The notes: generated by a model not told the origin, from the letters alone. A DNA stretch of 64,000 nt from Umbelopsis ramanniana AG (GCF_025399195.1 NW_026252126.1:157210-221209), one strand, 5' to 3'. Shown: positions 35,121-49,373, counted from the first letter of the stretch. Made by a program: numbers and translations.

Positions 35121-35798
35121 AGCACTTCCTCTCATTCATCCCGGTCTGTCACTTTTTCTTTCAAAATACTTACAACCAGCCAGCACCCTATACATATATA
35201 CCGATATTGGTTTCCATACGGCATCAACTAGATCCTATTCCTAGACACTAGATTAGACTAGAAATCTCAAGTTCCCTATCTTTTTCCTTTTTACGAGTCC
35301 CAAGATTTTCAATACAATATTGTTTCAAACAAAAGAAACCCTGCCTGCGCACAGACTTTGACTTTTATCGTCCCATTTTTTGTGTCGATCCTTGCCCCTT
35401 TAAACATCATTTGTGCTCAATACGCTTGAGTGAACGTGCGTTCTTCCCGAGACATTCAATGAAACTCCTTTTCCTCCGCTTCAATATAGATTTGAACTCG
35501 TCGATCTAGAACTTAAAAACATATCTTCTCAATATACAAATGGAGCGACTTCCATGTAAAAATAAAATAAACACAGTTGAGGTTGAATACATTGACAGTA
35601 AAGCTTGTAAACAAAAAAAGAGAGGAGAAAAGGTGTGATTACGAACAGCAAGGACAAAATAAAAATGGCTTGGAGAAATGTGTGTGAGAACAAAGCATGC
35701 CCTGAGGGGGGGTGGTGGTGATTACAATAAAGATACTTTCAGTGCCGGACTGACAAAAATAAAGAGAGTTTTGTTTTTTATGTTTTTCGGTCGGTCGT
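35121..35798. other. Intergenic, convergent 3' ends
   Basis: About 680 bases between the converging NDUFA4-like and PP4R1-like genes. It is T-rich on the left and A-rich on the right, with a G-run at 35705-35711. It probably contains both 3' untranslated regions. No gene is seen. Confidence 0.55.
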
Positions 35799-38700
35799 TT
35801 AGTTGCTGTCCGAGGACTCCACGGGCGTTGATGGCCGATAAATAAATTCTTCTTCTTCATTGTCGTCATCAACATCATCAAGAGTTGGTTTCAATTCTAC
35901 GAACGCTTCTTGAGGGTCAGCAAGGGTATCTTTGGCAAAGTCTATAGTATGGACATCGAAATCCGATTGGCTGCCTTCAGCAAGGTTAGGGCTGGCCAGA
36001 GGTAGCTCACTGAGTTCCACCTGATGGACAGTAGCTTGGTGAACATCATCTTCGTCTTCGCCACTACTGTAATCCATTGGCGTGCCTGGTGGCTGTTGAT
36101 CATGATGGTTGGCTGCTGCCGTTGATATGGCTTCCAAGGCTCTCTCCTGTTGACGCTGGCTAAGAACCTCTGGGTCAACATACTGGATAACGAATGTCTG
36201 TACATTTTTGTTTTCGTCTAGTGCAAGAGTCAATAAGATCTCTTCCAGAGGACGGCTGTGTCGTATAGTGTCCTCTTTGGTAGTATCTAGGTTGACCAAA
36301 GCTTGTCGCATTTCATCTTTTGGAAAGGTTGGGTTAGTAGGCGGGTTATACGGAAACATACAGGCAGGGTAAAATGCACTTACCATCTTCGCACACAGTT
36401 TTAAAAGCTCGAGCTACCGCAATGCGGACATTGACAACAAGATCGCTGGCAAGCATGTCCAGTCGCGGCAAGAAAAAGGAGTGAAAGTCCCATGCTGAAA
36501 TTCCAGCATCCAACAACGCCTTGCTGATTTGAGCAAATCTGCAAAACCAGATATGTGAGTGGAAGAAAAAACAAAGTATGCTATTCGAACTCTTGCTTAA
36601 ATGTTTCAACTTACACCATGCGGTTGCGGAATCTTTCTGAACGCGCAAACTCGTCAACTCTTTCCATGATGTGACCGAGTAGTTCTACTGGGGTATTGTC
36701 GTCCAATTCTTCGCTGGAAGCATCATCTTTTGTATCCTGTTGATTTTCATCGACAGCTTGCTTGACTATTTCTAAAAGTGTTGGGAACTGAATGATGATT
36801 TGAGACGACATTAGTCAATGAAACCATATCGAGGTTCTTGTCATAGACGAGGTTTTTTTACTTACACAGCTAACACCAGTTTCGCGGACACTTGCAAATT
36901 CATCCTGGCATGCGCGGAGAGCCAGTGGTACAATATGCTCCACGACGCGAGTGGGATCAAATAATAGAGAAATATCCTTCAGTTGCCCAGCAAGGATATC
37001 TCGTAGACGCCAATTTGTCATGACACCATCCCAGACCTCTGCCAAGATGGGAATATATTCATCTCTGGAAGATGGCGCAAGGGCGGCCAAAAAGTCAGAT
37101 AAATGCTCCAGAACACCTTGTTTTACCTCGTCCAGATCCATTAAATAAAGTGCAAAGATCTGAACAAGATCATGTTCGGTCCTGTCGGGACCGATGATTC
37201 GGGCAATTTCGTGCAGAGAATAAGCAAACGTCCGTCGAACTTTGATTTGGTAGTCTTTGGTCAGAGTTAGATAGGTATCTTTCAAGTGAGTATCCCAAAG
37301 GTCAACGCCTGCTGTAAAAGCTACAGCAGGAAAGTTAAAGGCACATATTATAGCGCGATCAGAATCCATCTTGAAGGCTTGCTTGTTGCTGGCATGGGCA
37401 CCCAAAGACAAGAAAAATTCTATTAAAACAATAGGCACCTATTTCAAAAGAAAGCAATGTTTGTTTTAGCGATGATCAGGCCACAGCCGATAGGAAATTC
37501 TAAATAACACTGTACTGTACCTCTCCAGGTTGCCGTGATTCTTCCCATCCTTCGGGCAAAAACTTTGTGATAAGTTCTCCAATGATTTCTGCAAGCATGT
37601 TTCGAACATTTCTTGACACGTCGTTCATAAACAGTTCGACACCATCAACGGCCAATTTTGTCCTCAAGTCCATAGGTAAGACTCCGCAAAGTATTGGCAA
37701 TGTTAGAGTTGCTGATCGACGAACGTGCCAAATAGTGTCTTTGCTAAAGCTTTCGTAAAGTGGGAGCTAAACATAGTGAAGAAGTAAGCGATAGGTGAGT
37801 TTCATAATACAGAGAAAGGAAGACCAATTCCAAGTTCACGAATGCCCACAATCTTCTACTTACAAGCTTTTCAATGACGAACTCTTGATTCACTACAGTT
37901 GCAATGCTACCAATGGCCCCGGCTGCTTCTTTTCGGACGTAAAAGACATTGTCCTTTGCCATTTCTTCTACAATAGGCATAAATATCTTGGTACAACGTT
38001 CTTCACCCAAATACGACGCCAAGGATGCAATCAACTAGAAAAGATGTTACTTGATGAACTGACTGACAAAGCATTGTGGTATCATAGCGGTACACTTACA
38101 GATAAGCTAACCATCTTGCAGAGATTAATTTCACCCTGATCAATATCATCGCTCATTTGGAATACTGCCTTTTGATTGTTGTTTTGCGAATCAGGAGAGC
38201 CAACACTACTTTGACTGCCATTCTCGCCACGACTTGATTCGTACAATGCGGTCTTGATCCTTCCAGCGATAGAAAGGAGGCCATTAATGATGCCGTCAAC
38301 AATCTCATCATCAAGAAGCTTTTGTGCTTGAGATGGCGAAATCGATTCATTTTCCGTCGCTGTATCACCACTGGCTATGCTGGTGAGCTGATATACCACA
38401 GAAACGATACATTGCTGTGCTAAAGAAGCTAGATTTGAATTTTGATCAATCAAAAGTTCAATCAGTATGTTCGAAAAGATGTGTAGAGGGATATGGTAGG
38501 AATTCATCTTGTCTTCAGAAGTATGTGAAGCTTCCACTGATGGAGAAGATATCATCTTTGTAGCCGGTGACGGCCCAGAAGATACGTCGGGTAGATCATT
38601 TGGTTCAGCATTGTCTGAATTGCTATCTTCTTGCATTTCATCTTCATCCTTCTCCGTTTCAGTCATCTCTGTCTCTATGGTAGAATTAGGGGTCGGGGTT

Positions 38701-39718
38701 TGAGATTCTATCGAGGTTATATCATGACGCCGGGTATCTTGATCGATAATGGGTGGAGCATTCTGGGTTGAGATACATGTTAATTGTCAGCTATGCTGAA
38801 GAGGAGTTCCTTCCCCAATAATGTCTCTCAACATGTGGTACACTTACGCGATAATAATACATGATGATTTTGTCCAACTCAACAACAAATGTCTCTCGAA
38901 CAGTATCATCAACATCCTTTGAAAGTGCCTGTACCATCGGTAAGGCTAGATTGACGGCTTCAGGGGTGGACATGTTTTCCAGACTGATTGGCAACTCTCT
39001 GGCTACGAGGAGTCTAATATAACAACAAGAAATATCAGTCTCTCGAAAAGATGATGAAACTCCTACCAACTGACTCATGTCTTACCTGTGCACGATTTCG
39101 TTACTTTTAACAAACATAGACATGCGCTCAATGGGAGTCAATGATTCATCGATGATGAGTTCGTCATCTTCGAGTTCTTCTGGTGTCATCTCTGGAAAAA
39201 AAAAAAAAAAGAATATGTTAGGATGATCCATCAGCTTAAATGTTGAGCCACATACAGAAATTCATCACAGAGTGCTTCTCTCCTTCGTATAAAACGATAT
39301 CATAAAGTGCATTATTTTTTTTCATTCTGCAGCATGTTATCATAATGACCATACCTCGTGTCATGGCCATTGGCTCAGCGTCGTCAGCAACGACGTCCAC
39401 ATATCCGTCAGAGCCTTCCAAATAAGTTTCTGGTAGCTGTAAACCTTGTTGTTGTTCGAATGCGGTGTCTGACTCATCAGTCATCAATTCAGGCGATGAC
39501 TGGCCCTGATCGGTAAGGGTACCTGAAAGAACAGCGTGCATGAGTTGTGGTTCATCTAGGGTCAGGTGGTGAGGTGGATCTGGAGGCGATGATGGCTGGA
39601 ACGGAACGTCATCCTCGTCCTCGAAGTCGATTCCGAGATCTAAAGTAATCAATTCATGAATATACCATACGAGATCTATGATGGTTAGAGTAAAACAAGA
39701 GGATAATTTACCAGCCAT
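35799..39718 (-). CDS. Serine/threonine protein phosphatase 4 regulatory subunit 1-like HEAT protein
   Basis: Eleven coding exons (39712-39718, 39355-39639, 39086-39191, 38848-39013, 38112-38762, 37864-38034, 37521-37766, 36866-37438, 36615-36787, 36384-36538, 35799-36316) give 1016 residues. The first coding exon is only ATGGCTG. An acidic N-terminus and a Ser/Glu/Asp-rich insert (about residues 200-300) flank HEAT repeats such as FMPIVEEMAKDNVFYVRKEAAGAIGS, IWHVRRSATLTLPILCGVLP and YQIKVRRTFAYSLHEIARIIG, the layout of PPP4R1. This subunit scaffolds the PP4 catalytic subunit in signalling and DNA-damage responses. A PP2A A-type scaffold is the alternative, but the length and the acidic insert favour PP4R1. 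Confidence 0.88.
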
Positions 39719-40088
39719 AACGGGGTGGCGATGGGTTAGATTGTTCAGGCTATCGAGCAAAAAGTGCCTGCCTCACTTTTCTGGATTCTGAATCTCCGAT
39801 TGCACGGATACGTCACAAAGTCGGCAATGGCCTGCCTGCCTGACTGACCGAACACGGGGCCAGAATACCAAATAATTTCGATGCGAAGAGGGATTGTATT
39901 GCTTTTTAATTGAACGATATTACAGACAAGGAAGAGGTGGAAGTAAAAAAAAAAATGGAAAGAAAAGAAAAATATATTGTATCTATTTTGTTCGTTTAGG
40001 AAATTAGAAATGAAAAAGAGAGCTTGTCATAGAAAACCTGCTCTTTAACCAATGCTGTGAGAGCATTTGATCCTTCTTTTCCTTTTCC

Positions 40089-41804
40089 TTAATCCATGAT
40101 ACGGGAGATGACACCAGTACCAACGGTCTTGCCACCTTCACGAACAGTGAATCTTTGACCTTCCTCCAATGCAATGTCGTGAACAAGCTCGCACTCCATA
40201 GTAACGTTATCACCGGGCATGATCATCTTTTCCTCGGGGTTCTCTGTGCCAGCAGGATGCTTCAAGGTGACAGTGACATCAGTTGTGCGGACGAACATTT
40301 GGGGTCGGTAGTTATCGACAAAGGGAGTGTGACGGCCACCTTCTTCCTTGGTCAAAATATACAATTGAGCTTCGAACTTCTTGTGAGACTTGACAGTTCC
40401 AGGAGCGCAAAGAACTTGACCACGACGGATTTGTTCACGCTTAACACCACGGAGCAAGGCACCCATGTTGTCACCAGCTTCACCACGGTCCAATTCCTTG
40501 CGGAACATTTCAATACCAGTCAAAATGGTCTTCTGGGTGGGTCCCATACCGACAATTTCGACTTCAGCACCCTTGGTGATGACACCACGCTCAACACGAC
40601 CAGTGGCAACAGTACCACGTCCAGAGATGGAGAAGACATCTGCAAGTAATAAAATGAATAAGAACAAATGTAACAGCACAGATTTGACGAAGGAAAATAT
40701 AGGCCATACCTTCAATGGGCATCAAGAAAGGCTTGTCGAGGTCACGGATAGGGGTAGGGATGTGACTGTCGACGGCTTCCATAAGCTCGTCGATGGCCTT
40801 CTCACCGATTTCGGGATCACGGCCTTCAAGGGCAGCAAGGGCGGAACCCTTGACGATGGGAGTGTTCTCACCGTCGAAACCGTATTCACTCAAAAGATCA
40901 CGCATTTCCATCTCGACAAGCTCCAACATTTCAGGGTCATCGATAGCATCGACCTTGTTGATGAAGACAACAAGCTTCTGGATACCAACTTGACGGGCGA
41001 GCAACAAATGCTCACGGGTTTGAGGCATTTGACCATCAGTGGCAGAAACGACAATGATAGCACCATCCATTTGAGCAGCACCAGTAATCATGTTCTTGAT
41101 GTAATCAGCGTGACCGGGACAGTCAACGTGGGCGTAATGGCGAGCATCAGTTTCGTATTCGACGTGAGCAGTGGAGATGGTAATACCACGAGCCTTCTCC
41201 TCAGGAGCCTTATCGATTTGGCTGTAGTCCATGAATTGAGCACCACCGCGGGTGGCCAAAGTCTTGGTGATAGCAGCAGTCAAAGTGGTCTTTCCGTGAT
41301 CGACGTGACCAATGGTGCCAATGTTGACGTGGGGCTTACCACGAGAGAACTTGCCAGTCTCGGTAGCCATATGACGGCGACCTTATAGCAAATGAATGAT
41401 ATTAGCATTATTGAACATGTGGAATAGTATATGTCAATAAAATCGCCCTCATACCGAAGTACATGTAGCGGGAAGGTGCTGCTGACACGTAGGCGCTCTT
41501 GAGCATGCTAGCGGTCTATATAAATGACTTTTTGTAAATAAAGACACATCAAAATACATTCAAGCCTTGCGTATTAAAATAATCATACCATCTTGTTACC
41601 AGCAGAAAGGGCTTGGCGAGTAGAAACGAAAACTACAGGGATACAAGTTGCGAATGAGTTTGATGGATTAGAGGTTTAGCGTGAAATTTGTTAAGTTTGA
41701 ATGTATTTACCGCTTCTAGAAGCAACGTTGGAGGCAGAGCGGCGAGAAGCGACTCGTACAGCAGGCATAACAGCCTTGCCAGCAGCAGTCTTGAGAGCGA
41801 ACAT
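40089..41804 (-). CDS. TUF1: Mitochondrial translation elongation factor Tu
   Basis: Exons 41711-41804, 41589-41632, 41455-41515, 40710-41381 and 40089-40639 give 473 residues. About 65 residues rich in Arg, Ser and Ala form the mitochondrial presequence, spread over three small exons. The EF-Tu body begins near [20 protein letters not shown] (P-loop). It continues with [19 protein letters not shown] (G3) and NKVD (G4; bacterial-type [10 protein letters not shown]), and then domains II and III with [11 protein letters not shown] and MPGDNVTM. Its role is delivering aminoacyl-tRNA to the mitochondrial ribosome. Codon use is strongly biased toward C-ending codons, as expected of a highly expressed gene, and this creates a long antisense open frame that is not a gene. 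Confidence 0.97.
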
Positions 41805-42143
41805 GATATATTAGACTAGATTCAACAAGATTCTCAGTGTTTTGCATTTTTTGGCTGTCTTATCCAAAATTTTGTTTGACCAGGCAAGGATGTGTGACTG
41901 TCTTTCCGGAATAAACAGGCACCGGTGCTGGAGAACGAAGAAATAAATATGATGTTTTAATGGCTTTATGCCCATACATTCTCTACCTAAAGTGACCAAC
42001 ATCACTACATGCTAGCTATTGGAAATTACTAAGCCACGTTCAGAAGCTAAAGGTCATCAAATGCAAATTTGGCACTGCTTTAATGAGATGAAAAAAAAAA
42101 AAAGTACAAAGTATTATGAGATAGTAGAAAATGGTTATTAAGT

Positions 42144-45100
42144 TCAAGTGAAAATCACCATGGGGGTTACGGTTTCCTTGATATAAGATCCGACCATGTT
42201 TTCGTTTTTTAAATAGTCTTTGGGGAACATAACGAGATGTCCCTGGACTCTCTTCAATCTTTCTTGCACGGCCTGGCCAGTCATGTTGGCAGGATCTGCA
42301 ATGTGCCCTATCGGTACCACTTTGGAGTCAGGAATAAACTTTCGGTGGTCTTCAAATGTAAGTACATTGTCATCAGGGACACATCGGAAGGTATCGCGAT
42401 AAATTTCGGTATTGGACATGGCAGCACTTCTCCAGATATCCAAATAAAAGCTATCTGTCAGCGGGTCTAGCACAAGTTGATCTTCCGCGTCCAGTTTGCT
42501 ATCATAGCGGAAGTTGTCGAACATGTTGAATGTCGATGACTGCCGAGTTAGTACTCCTGCCGCATCCGGTACGACTTTATCCTTGGTATTAGGCGTCAAC
42601 AGCTCATCATCATAAAGGTCTGATTTTGGAACGTCTCCGCCATCGATGTCATGGTCTTTCAAGAGTCCCAAGTGTTCCTTGAACAATTGCATTCTTAAAG
42701 TGTGAGCGAAGCGGCTGGCTTTATACTGAGGAAACAGCATTATGTTAGCTTGGTGTACGATATTGGGAAAATTGGAGCACTCTGATCACGAATACATACA
42801 TCTTTACCGTTCATCTTGGATGGTACTGTATCAGTATCTTCAATCAGCATTGCAATTTCTGAATCACGGTTGCCAAGTTGCGATCTGATATACGAGAAAA
42901 TGCATGGTTAGCTTTTATGATCACAGTTGTATGATAACAGGACTTCTTTATGTATGTCCATACCTATCGTTGAGGTTGGCTATGAAATAGAAGAAAAACG
43001 AACTTAAACATGCTGTGCATTACCAAATTTTCACATCTTCGGGTATCTTACCTGAGCCAATGATGACAATTCTATCATCAACAATCATTAATTTCGTATG
43101 AATGTAAAGTTGCTCTGACACATACTCCAAGCGGTCATCGGCCAGCTCTGTTGACTCTTTAGTACTATCAGGGACGCTACTGATCTCGTTAGCAGTATCC
43201 CCCTGGGTGGTAGTAGGTGCAGCAGGTGACAGTACTGAATCAATAGAGGGTCGAATTTCACTACTATTCCCTCTAGCATGGCCGTTTCCAACACTGTCTC
43301 TATTAGTAGATTCTTTCGTCAGCTCCGCCATAGACCCATCATCATCAGAGTGACCTTCCCAATCTGATTGATCATGGTGATCATTGACAGTATTGTTCAT
43401 AGTTGGAGCATTCTTGCTGATAATATAATGTTGGGGCGAAGACAATGGTGCGTCAGCTTTAGGAGAGGTTTGAGAAGCAGGTGGGGTGGCAATAGGTGAC
43501 TTGGCCGCTGCTGGATTTGGCTTAAGCTTGTCCCAATTTCGCAGACTGTACCATTGAATGTATTGGTCAGGCTCAATACCTGCAGCTTTGAGCTTCTCAA
43601 TGATAGAGCTCTCTCCACGGGAAATGGAAGCATACTGGAAGTGCATAACAAGTCGAACAGTACCGGCATCACTGGATGCAAAATCACCTTCGAAAGCTGG
43701 CGCAAGTGGCATAACCACGATGATGCGGAACTTTTCACCTTTCTTATGGGCAAGCTTGATACGCTCAACAATCGCTTGGCCAATCTTGTTTTTGATGATC
43801 TTGTCTTCAGGGGTTGTCGCAGTAACTGTAGATGGTTAAAGTTATTTGGATGTTTTTAGATTGGTAATAGAGCTGTCAAACAGTATAGAAAGTTCAACGT
43901 ACTGAAGAATTGATTTTCAATATACACAAAATACTTTGCTTTTGTAATGCATTCGACGTAAGCATTATAGATGGAATGCTGTTCGTTTCCGTCAGTATAA
44001 TTCGATGTTTCTTCATCACATCACGAAGTCAGGATGCTTACCTCGCGTTCAATGCCTTGGCTCCATTCAGCGCTGCTGCGTAACAACTGAACACGACATG
44101 ACCCTTCGAATTTGCTTTCATCTCTCTTTGCAACATATTCACCTTTCGGGGTCAAGAAAGGAACTGTTGTACGGTGAGCACCTTTGCTAGCTTTGATAAA
44201 ATTCCATCTTTGAACGAAATGTCTTGCTATGTCACGGGCAATGGGTCCAACCTAGCATATCAAAGCGCAATCAATATCGGAAAGGCAGGTGTCAGATCCG
44301 GATCTGATAACTTACAACACCGATGGAGACATCGTGCCACGGCATTCTAGGTGTTGTATTCTTGTCAACAAGAGGGGTTGCATACTGTGTAACTGTTTTG
44401 CAGCAGATGAATCAAAATGGGTTAAATTATGTTTGTTTGGCGAGTAAAGTGGTCCATGATCTGTTTACCATTTATGAAATCTTTCACACGTGGATTGGAA
44501 TAATCTTGACCGGGGAAGGTCTCTTTGTCATGTCCCACTGCTGGATGATCTACAAGACGATGCTGATGGGTATCCCAACGACTTTTTTTTTTTCCAAATA
44601 TATCAGTATAAATAGACGGTTTTTGAAAGCATTGACCAATACTAACCCGAAGCAAATGTCCAGACCACCGATAAAAGCAATACGATTGTCGACGACCACC
44701 ATTTTCTGACAAAAAATAGTGTTAGGCGACTAAAAAAAAAAGCATTAGCTTGCCAATTTTACGTTTCTTTTACCTCATGGTGAGCCCAGAATAGTACACC
44801 GCCACCACCAGCACCGTGATCAGGATGTCTTTGAACTAGATTGGTTGTCAGCGATTGTCAATCTTTGGAGTGAATATTGGTGCATAAAATCAGTCTCCGA
44901 AAATATACCTATAATATTTGGGTGCAGGTTTTGTAGCCAAATCTTTGTATGCTCAGAGTTGATAGTCAAGGCGAGAGACATTTCTTTGTATACTACGATA
45001 TATATCATGACACCTTCTCGTGCTTTTTTCAAAAGCAATCTGTCAATTCTGAACTCCTCATTTTCCTCGGGGGGACGGCGCAGGTACTTTAGAAAAACAT

Positions 45101-47275
45101 AGAGTTATTATCGTCTAGTGTCCTACTAACAAATTATTGTTCGTTTCACTTACAAGTTCTGGTGATAACCACCAATCCTCTATGTAAATTTCTTTCTTCG
45201 CTGCTAAAAGAGCTTCCGCCACAGCATCAAAGTAATCTAAACAGCAAAAACATAATGTCAATACAGACACAATAACATTTGCATGAAACTTATTATATTC
45301 TTACCTTGGCCATCAACAAACCATTTGACTCGAGCTTTGTTGCGAATGGGAGCAAACGATCCAAAGCGATGATTTTGAACCCATGGGCTTTCCTTATGCA
45401 CCTTACTGATCTGGTGCATCCAATCTTCTACAGAACGCTTGCTCGTGGCTTTGATTTCCACCTTTCTGAAGCCATTCATCAGTCTGATATGATGATGATG
45501 GTATTTCCCAAGCAATGATCCGCCTCCTGAAATGACAGTGAAGCTTTTGTCCAATAAAAGAACATCAGATGGCGTGGTGGAATCGAGATTTTGCAAAAAT
45601 GCAATATATCTGAATAATTGTGGAGATGTTCATTGCATTTGAATTGCGTTCTAAACATGCGAAAACAAAAACCATCACTGACAACTTACGAGTCTCGCAG
45701 GATAACCCATTCATCGGTCCATGTGTTAATACGAATGGCTTGACAGAGAGTGGGTTTTACGAAGTGAATCTTGTTTTCCAGATAACCTTCTTTACCCTTC
45801 CAGCCCATATCTGGAAGCATACTGATGGCGGATATCTCCAAAAATTCACAAAGTTGATAGTTGTCGATGGTAAGATGAGATCTAGCGACCAATTCTTTCA
45901 GATATTTGTCCAGAGCTTTTCTACGTCGTAGAGCAGCATTACGCCAATTTTCGTCCTTTTCTTCGTCATCGTCCTTTCCAATGTTTTGGACCCTAGTCTG
46001 AAAGGCATTGACCAAGTGCTTGAGCTGATTTGGGAATGAAGGAGGAGGAGGGGCACGGCTTGTCAAACGTTCCTTTAAACGCAATTTCAAATGAAGGTCC
46101 AAGAAGTCGTAAATTGTCCGTTTGATAACCCACTTCACTTCGCCATATGAAAGCTCAATACGAAAGACCCATTGACGATTGATGGCCGATGGATCAATCC
46201 ATGAATCTGTCACTGCGATGCCAATGAGGTCAAAGAGAATAGGAGGAGGTCGTCGACCCTTTTCATCTCTGGCAAACCCTATGTAAGGGACAGCAAACGC
46301 TGGAGGATAAAATGGGACCAGTGGATATGAAGGTTGGGCAAGATGTTGTTCTTTGTTCTTCGCAGCTGAATTTAAGCCGCTTACGAGTTTGAGCTTATCG
46401 AATGTTTTTCCCCAATGAGCACGAGCACGGGTTTCTTTTTTTTTTTTCAGATTTCAAATTAGAAACGTTATAATATGAATAAATTATTATTAGAGAATGG
46501 AAAGAAGGGGGAATAGATAATGGATGGAGAGTAGGGGAGGAGTTTGGAAATTTAGAAATTTAGAAATCAGCTTACCTTCTGCGTGCTGACTGGAATGCCT
46601 CGCTGGTGATGGACTTTGTGTAGGCGTCATCGGCATACCGTCCTGATAAAGGTCACCACTTGATGCTCTCCGACTTAAAAACGCTGATAGAACATTTCTT
46701 TTGGATCGATTGCTGCGAGTGCTTAGCTGAGGTGTGCTAACTTGTGAATCGTTCATCATGGGTCTTCGTTCGTTTGGCCTGAAATGGACTGGTTCAGGCT
46801 CTTGCATTGGCACCTCGGTGTCTTCCTGGTCAAATGGACGCTCAAAGAAGTTGATTCTTTCCCCTTGTTCATTTGTTTCGCTATCTTGATTGGTTTCCTC
46901 CAACATCTCATTCTCTTGATAGCACTGCTCTGGTGTTGGCAAACTGTCGTCTTCCCCTATAGGAGCACTGTATGATTGGGATTGCATATCCCATAGAGAT
47001 CGGTGTGGTCCTTCATCAGGCTTGTCGTTATTATCTTGTGGCCCTTGGAATGTGGACAAGCGATGTACGAGATTCTGCCATTTCGCTCGCGGCGTTCCGT
47101 CTAGCGCTACTTGCTGAGTATGGCGCCTTCGAGTAGCCGGGGAAGTAGGAGACGTAAGGTCACTAGGTGTGTGGTCGTTGAGACGCATATTTAATGGTTT
47201 TGGAGCACCAGGCCGATGGAAGCCCTGATGCTTGGAGTTGAAGTAGTCAGCGTCATCAGAAATGGGGTTTGACAT
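42144..47275 (-). CDS. Phospholipase D with PX and PH domains (PLD1/SPO14-like)
   Basis: Fifteen coding exons (46576-47275, 45690-46434, 45305-45609, 45154-45236, 44909-45086, 44774-44835, 44647-44705, 44469-44581, 44316-44392, 44042-44251, 43903-43978, 43052-43825, 42964-42979, 42800-42884, 42144-42725) give 1354 residues. A disordered Ser/Pro-rich N-terminus precedes a PX domain ([19 protein letters not shown]) and a PH-like region ([20 protein letters not shown]). Two catalytic HKD boxes follow: HHEKMVVVD and [11 protein letters not shown] with GSANLND, the latter joined by a 16-base exon. The protein hydrolyses phosphatidylcholine to phosphatidic acid and is expected at the plasma membrane and endosomes. 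A Ser/Thr-rich insert of about 100 residues lies just before the second HKD. Confidence 0.95.
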
Positions 47276-47442
47276 GGCGACCTCAAAGCAAGCAGCAGAT
47301 GCAAGAGAAAACACTCATGGAAAAAGAAACGGCTTCCAAAATTGCCTTTGAAAGGAAATTCGGGATTTTAAAAACCAGAACACCAAAATACTGAGTAGAT
47401 TTTTTTGTTATCCTTGGGCAATAATATCATCTCGTTTTATGT

Positions 47443-49206
47443 TCAAAAAAATGGATTCTGGCCTTGGCTTATGCCAGAACTAGGTTGGAATTCATGAGCA
47501 CTATTGCTACGAGCAAAATAATGATTGGGCTGGTTAAAGTCTGGTGAAGTAAAGGATCTAACTGGCATGCCTTGAGGCTGGTTCATAGCTGACATCTGAG
47601 GACCTGCTGTGACCTGCTGGTTGTAAGCAAAGCCATTGGGAGTCATAGGTTGACTGTTAAATGGGTTAACGCCACCGAATGAATTAGTGGGTGTGCTAGC
47701 AGATGTGGCCATCTGCGTAAAAGGATTGGATGTGAACGTCTGTTGCTGCATTGGCTGCTGATATTGGTTCATTGGAGATGGGTTAAATCCGGTCAGCTGT
47801 GGTTGTAATTGCGGCTGAGATTGATTTATGCCAAACGGGTATCCATTCTGACTTGACATTGAATTGTTTTGAACCATGTTCATCCCAGTATTCTGAGCCG
47901 CTATTAGAAGTGACGTAAATAAAGTTTTAGTATGGCGATCCATGATGTGTTTCATGTATGTCAACATTGCATACCTATGATGGATGAGCCAAATGGATTA
48001 GTTATAGTTTGAACCTGGGGCTGCTGCATTTGTAATTGTTGCATAGGCATTTGTTGTATAGGCATCTGCTGCTGTGCTGGCATCTGCTGTACCTGCACCT
48101 GGTATGGATTCATGTTGCCCTGAGCAATGTTGACATTATTTTCACTGACATCTATGAGTGACTGTGGTGCGTTGTTCTTGGGTGGAACAGGTGGGGTGAC
48201 AGCGCCAGTCCTCGACTCTTTCGCCAAAATTTCAATAGCAACATCCAAATTTCCGCCAGTTCGTCGCAGTGCATCGCGGCACTTTGACTCGTCTTTGTAT
48301 CCCAGGCCCCACAATTTCGACAGCATTTGTTGTTCGGTCATTTGATCCTTCCTCTGCATGGTAATTGGCTGTTGCCCTGGAAGTTTAGAGAGAATTTCAA
48401 CAGCTGGTTCCAGTTTGCCGTTTGTTTGATGCAGCACACGTCTATTTTTCTCGTCGTCTCTGAAACCCATTTCGCGCAACGCTGCCAAACCTTGACTTAT
48501 ATCTGATTCCCGCTGCAGCTGAGGAACTGACGACGATCGTTGAGGAATGTTGGCACCTGGCCGGATTTTAGCGCTTGCAGCTGCTGCAGGTTGTGGGGGA
48601 GCATTCATAAAACTTTTCTTTTCCCACTTATTTCGAATATATCTTTCCATGCCACTAAGAGAAAAAGTCAGGTCAGGGAGGGTTGTTCCATACAAACGTC
48701 GAGGTTTTGCTTCCCAAATACTTACTGATCGTCATCCGCGAGTGGCAAAGGGTGCTTTTCCGGATGTGGATTGTATATTCTGTTCACAGCATCGTTGCCT
48801 CCGCTAGCTTTAATGCTCTAGATTAAAATCTGTCAGTTTTTTCTCGGTTTTGCTTCGTCTTTCATGGTCAACGCCAGCCGTACCTCAATTTGCTCCATTG
48901 TCCAAGAGTCCATAGTGACGGACTTGACCTTGGAAATATGGGTTCCCATTCTTCTATGGAGGCCACCACATCGTATACACAAAAATACACCGAGGTTATG
49001 TGATGCCCATCGAGGATCTAGGGAGATTTTTTGTTTTTTTTTTCAAACAACCGGTTAGTCGATAAACATAACTCCGTTGTGGCAATGTAGTAAAACATAC
49101 TTTTTGCTCGGCAGTCGACACAAACGTTGTTTCCTGGCTGCTTGATCAGCTCGATTAATAAGCGTTCATGTCTGTCTTGTGTAGATTTAGTCTGGCGGGT
49201 GGACAT
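47443..49206 (-). CDS. ArfGAP with tandem UBA domains
   Basis: Exons 49101-49206, 48884-49017, 48726-48817, 47975-48654 and 47443-47900 give 489 residues. The N-terminus is an ArfGAP zinc finger: [15 protein letters not shown], then [20 protein letters not shown], that is C-x2-C-x16-C-x2-C with the catalytic arginine in the HRRMG segment. Two UBA-like motifs follow, around [19 protein letters not shown] and [19 protein letters not shown]. The last half is Gln/Pro/Asn/Met-rich, with NPF motifs and a C-terminal NPFF. The combination resembles the fission yeast Ucp3 and SMAP-type Arf GTPase activators, which act in clathrin and endosomal traffic. NPF motifs are also present in the SCAMP of this window. 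It shares a 167-bp divergent promoter with the AMACR-like gene. Confidence 0.92.
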
Positions 49207-49373
49207 TTTGGGTGATGGAGGATGATGACCAAAGTTTTGGTGGAGAAAACGGAGTTTGAAGCCTAGCTCTTCCTATTAAATTTGGTTTTTGTGTGTGTAA
49301 ATCTCGTGATTGCTTGCTACTTGTACGTGCCCATTGAAACTCTCTGCTCTCTCACCCTTTCTTTCCCCACAAT

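Noticed and set aside
40465-41388. 307-codon open frame antisense to TUF1
   Set aside because: It mirrors the highly biased EF-Tu codons on the other strand, has no family motif and overlaps a certain gene.
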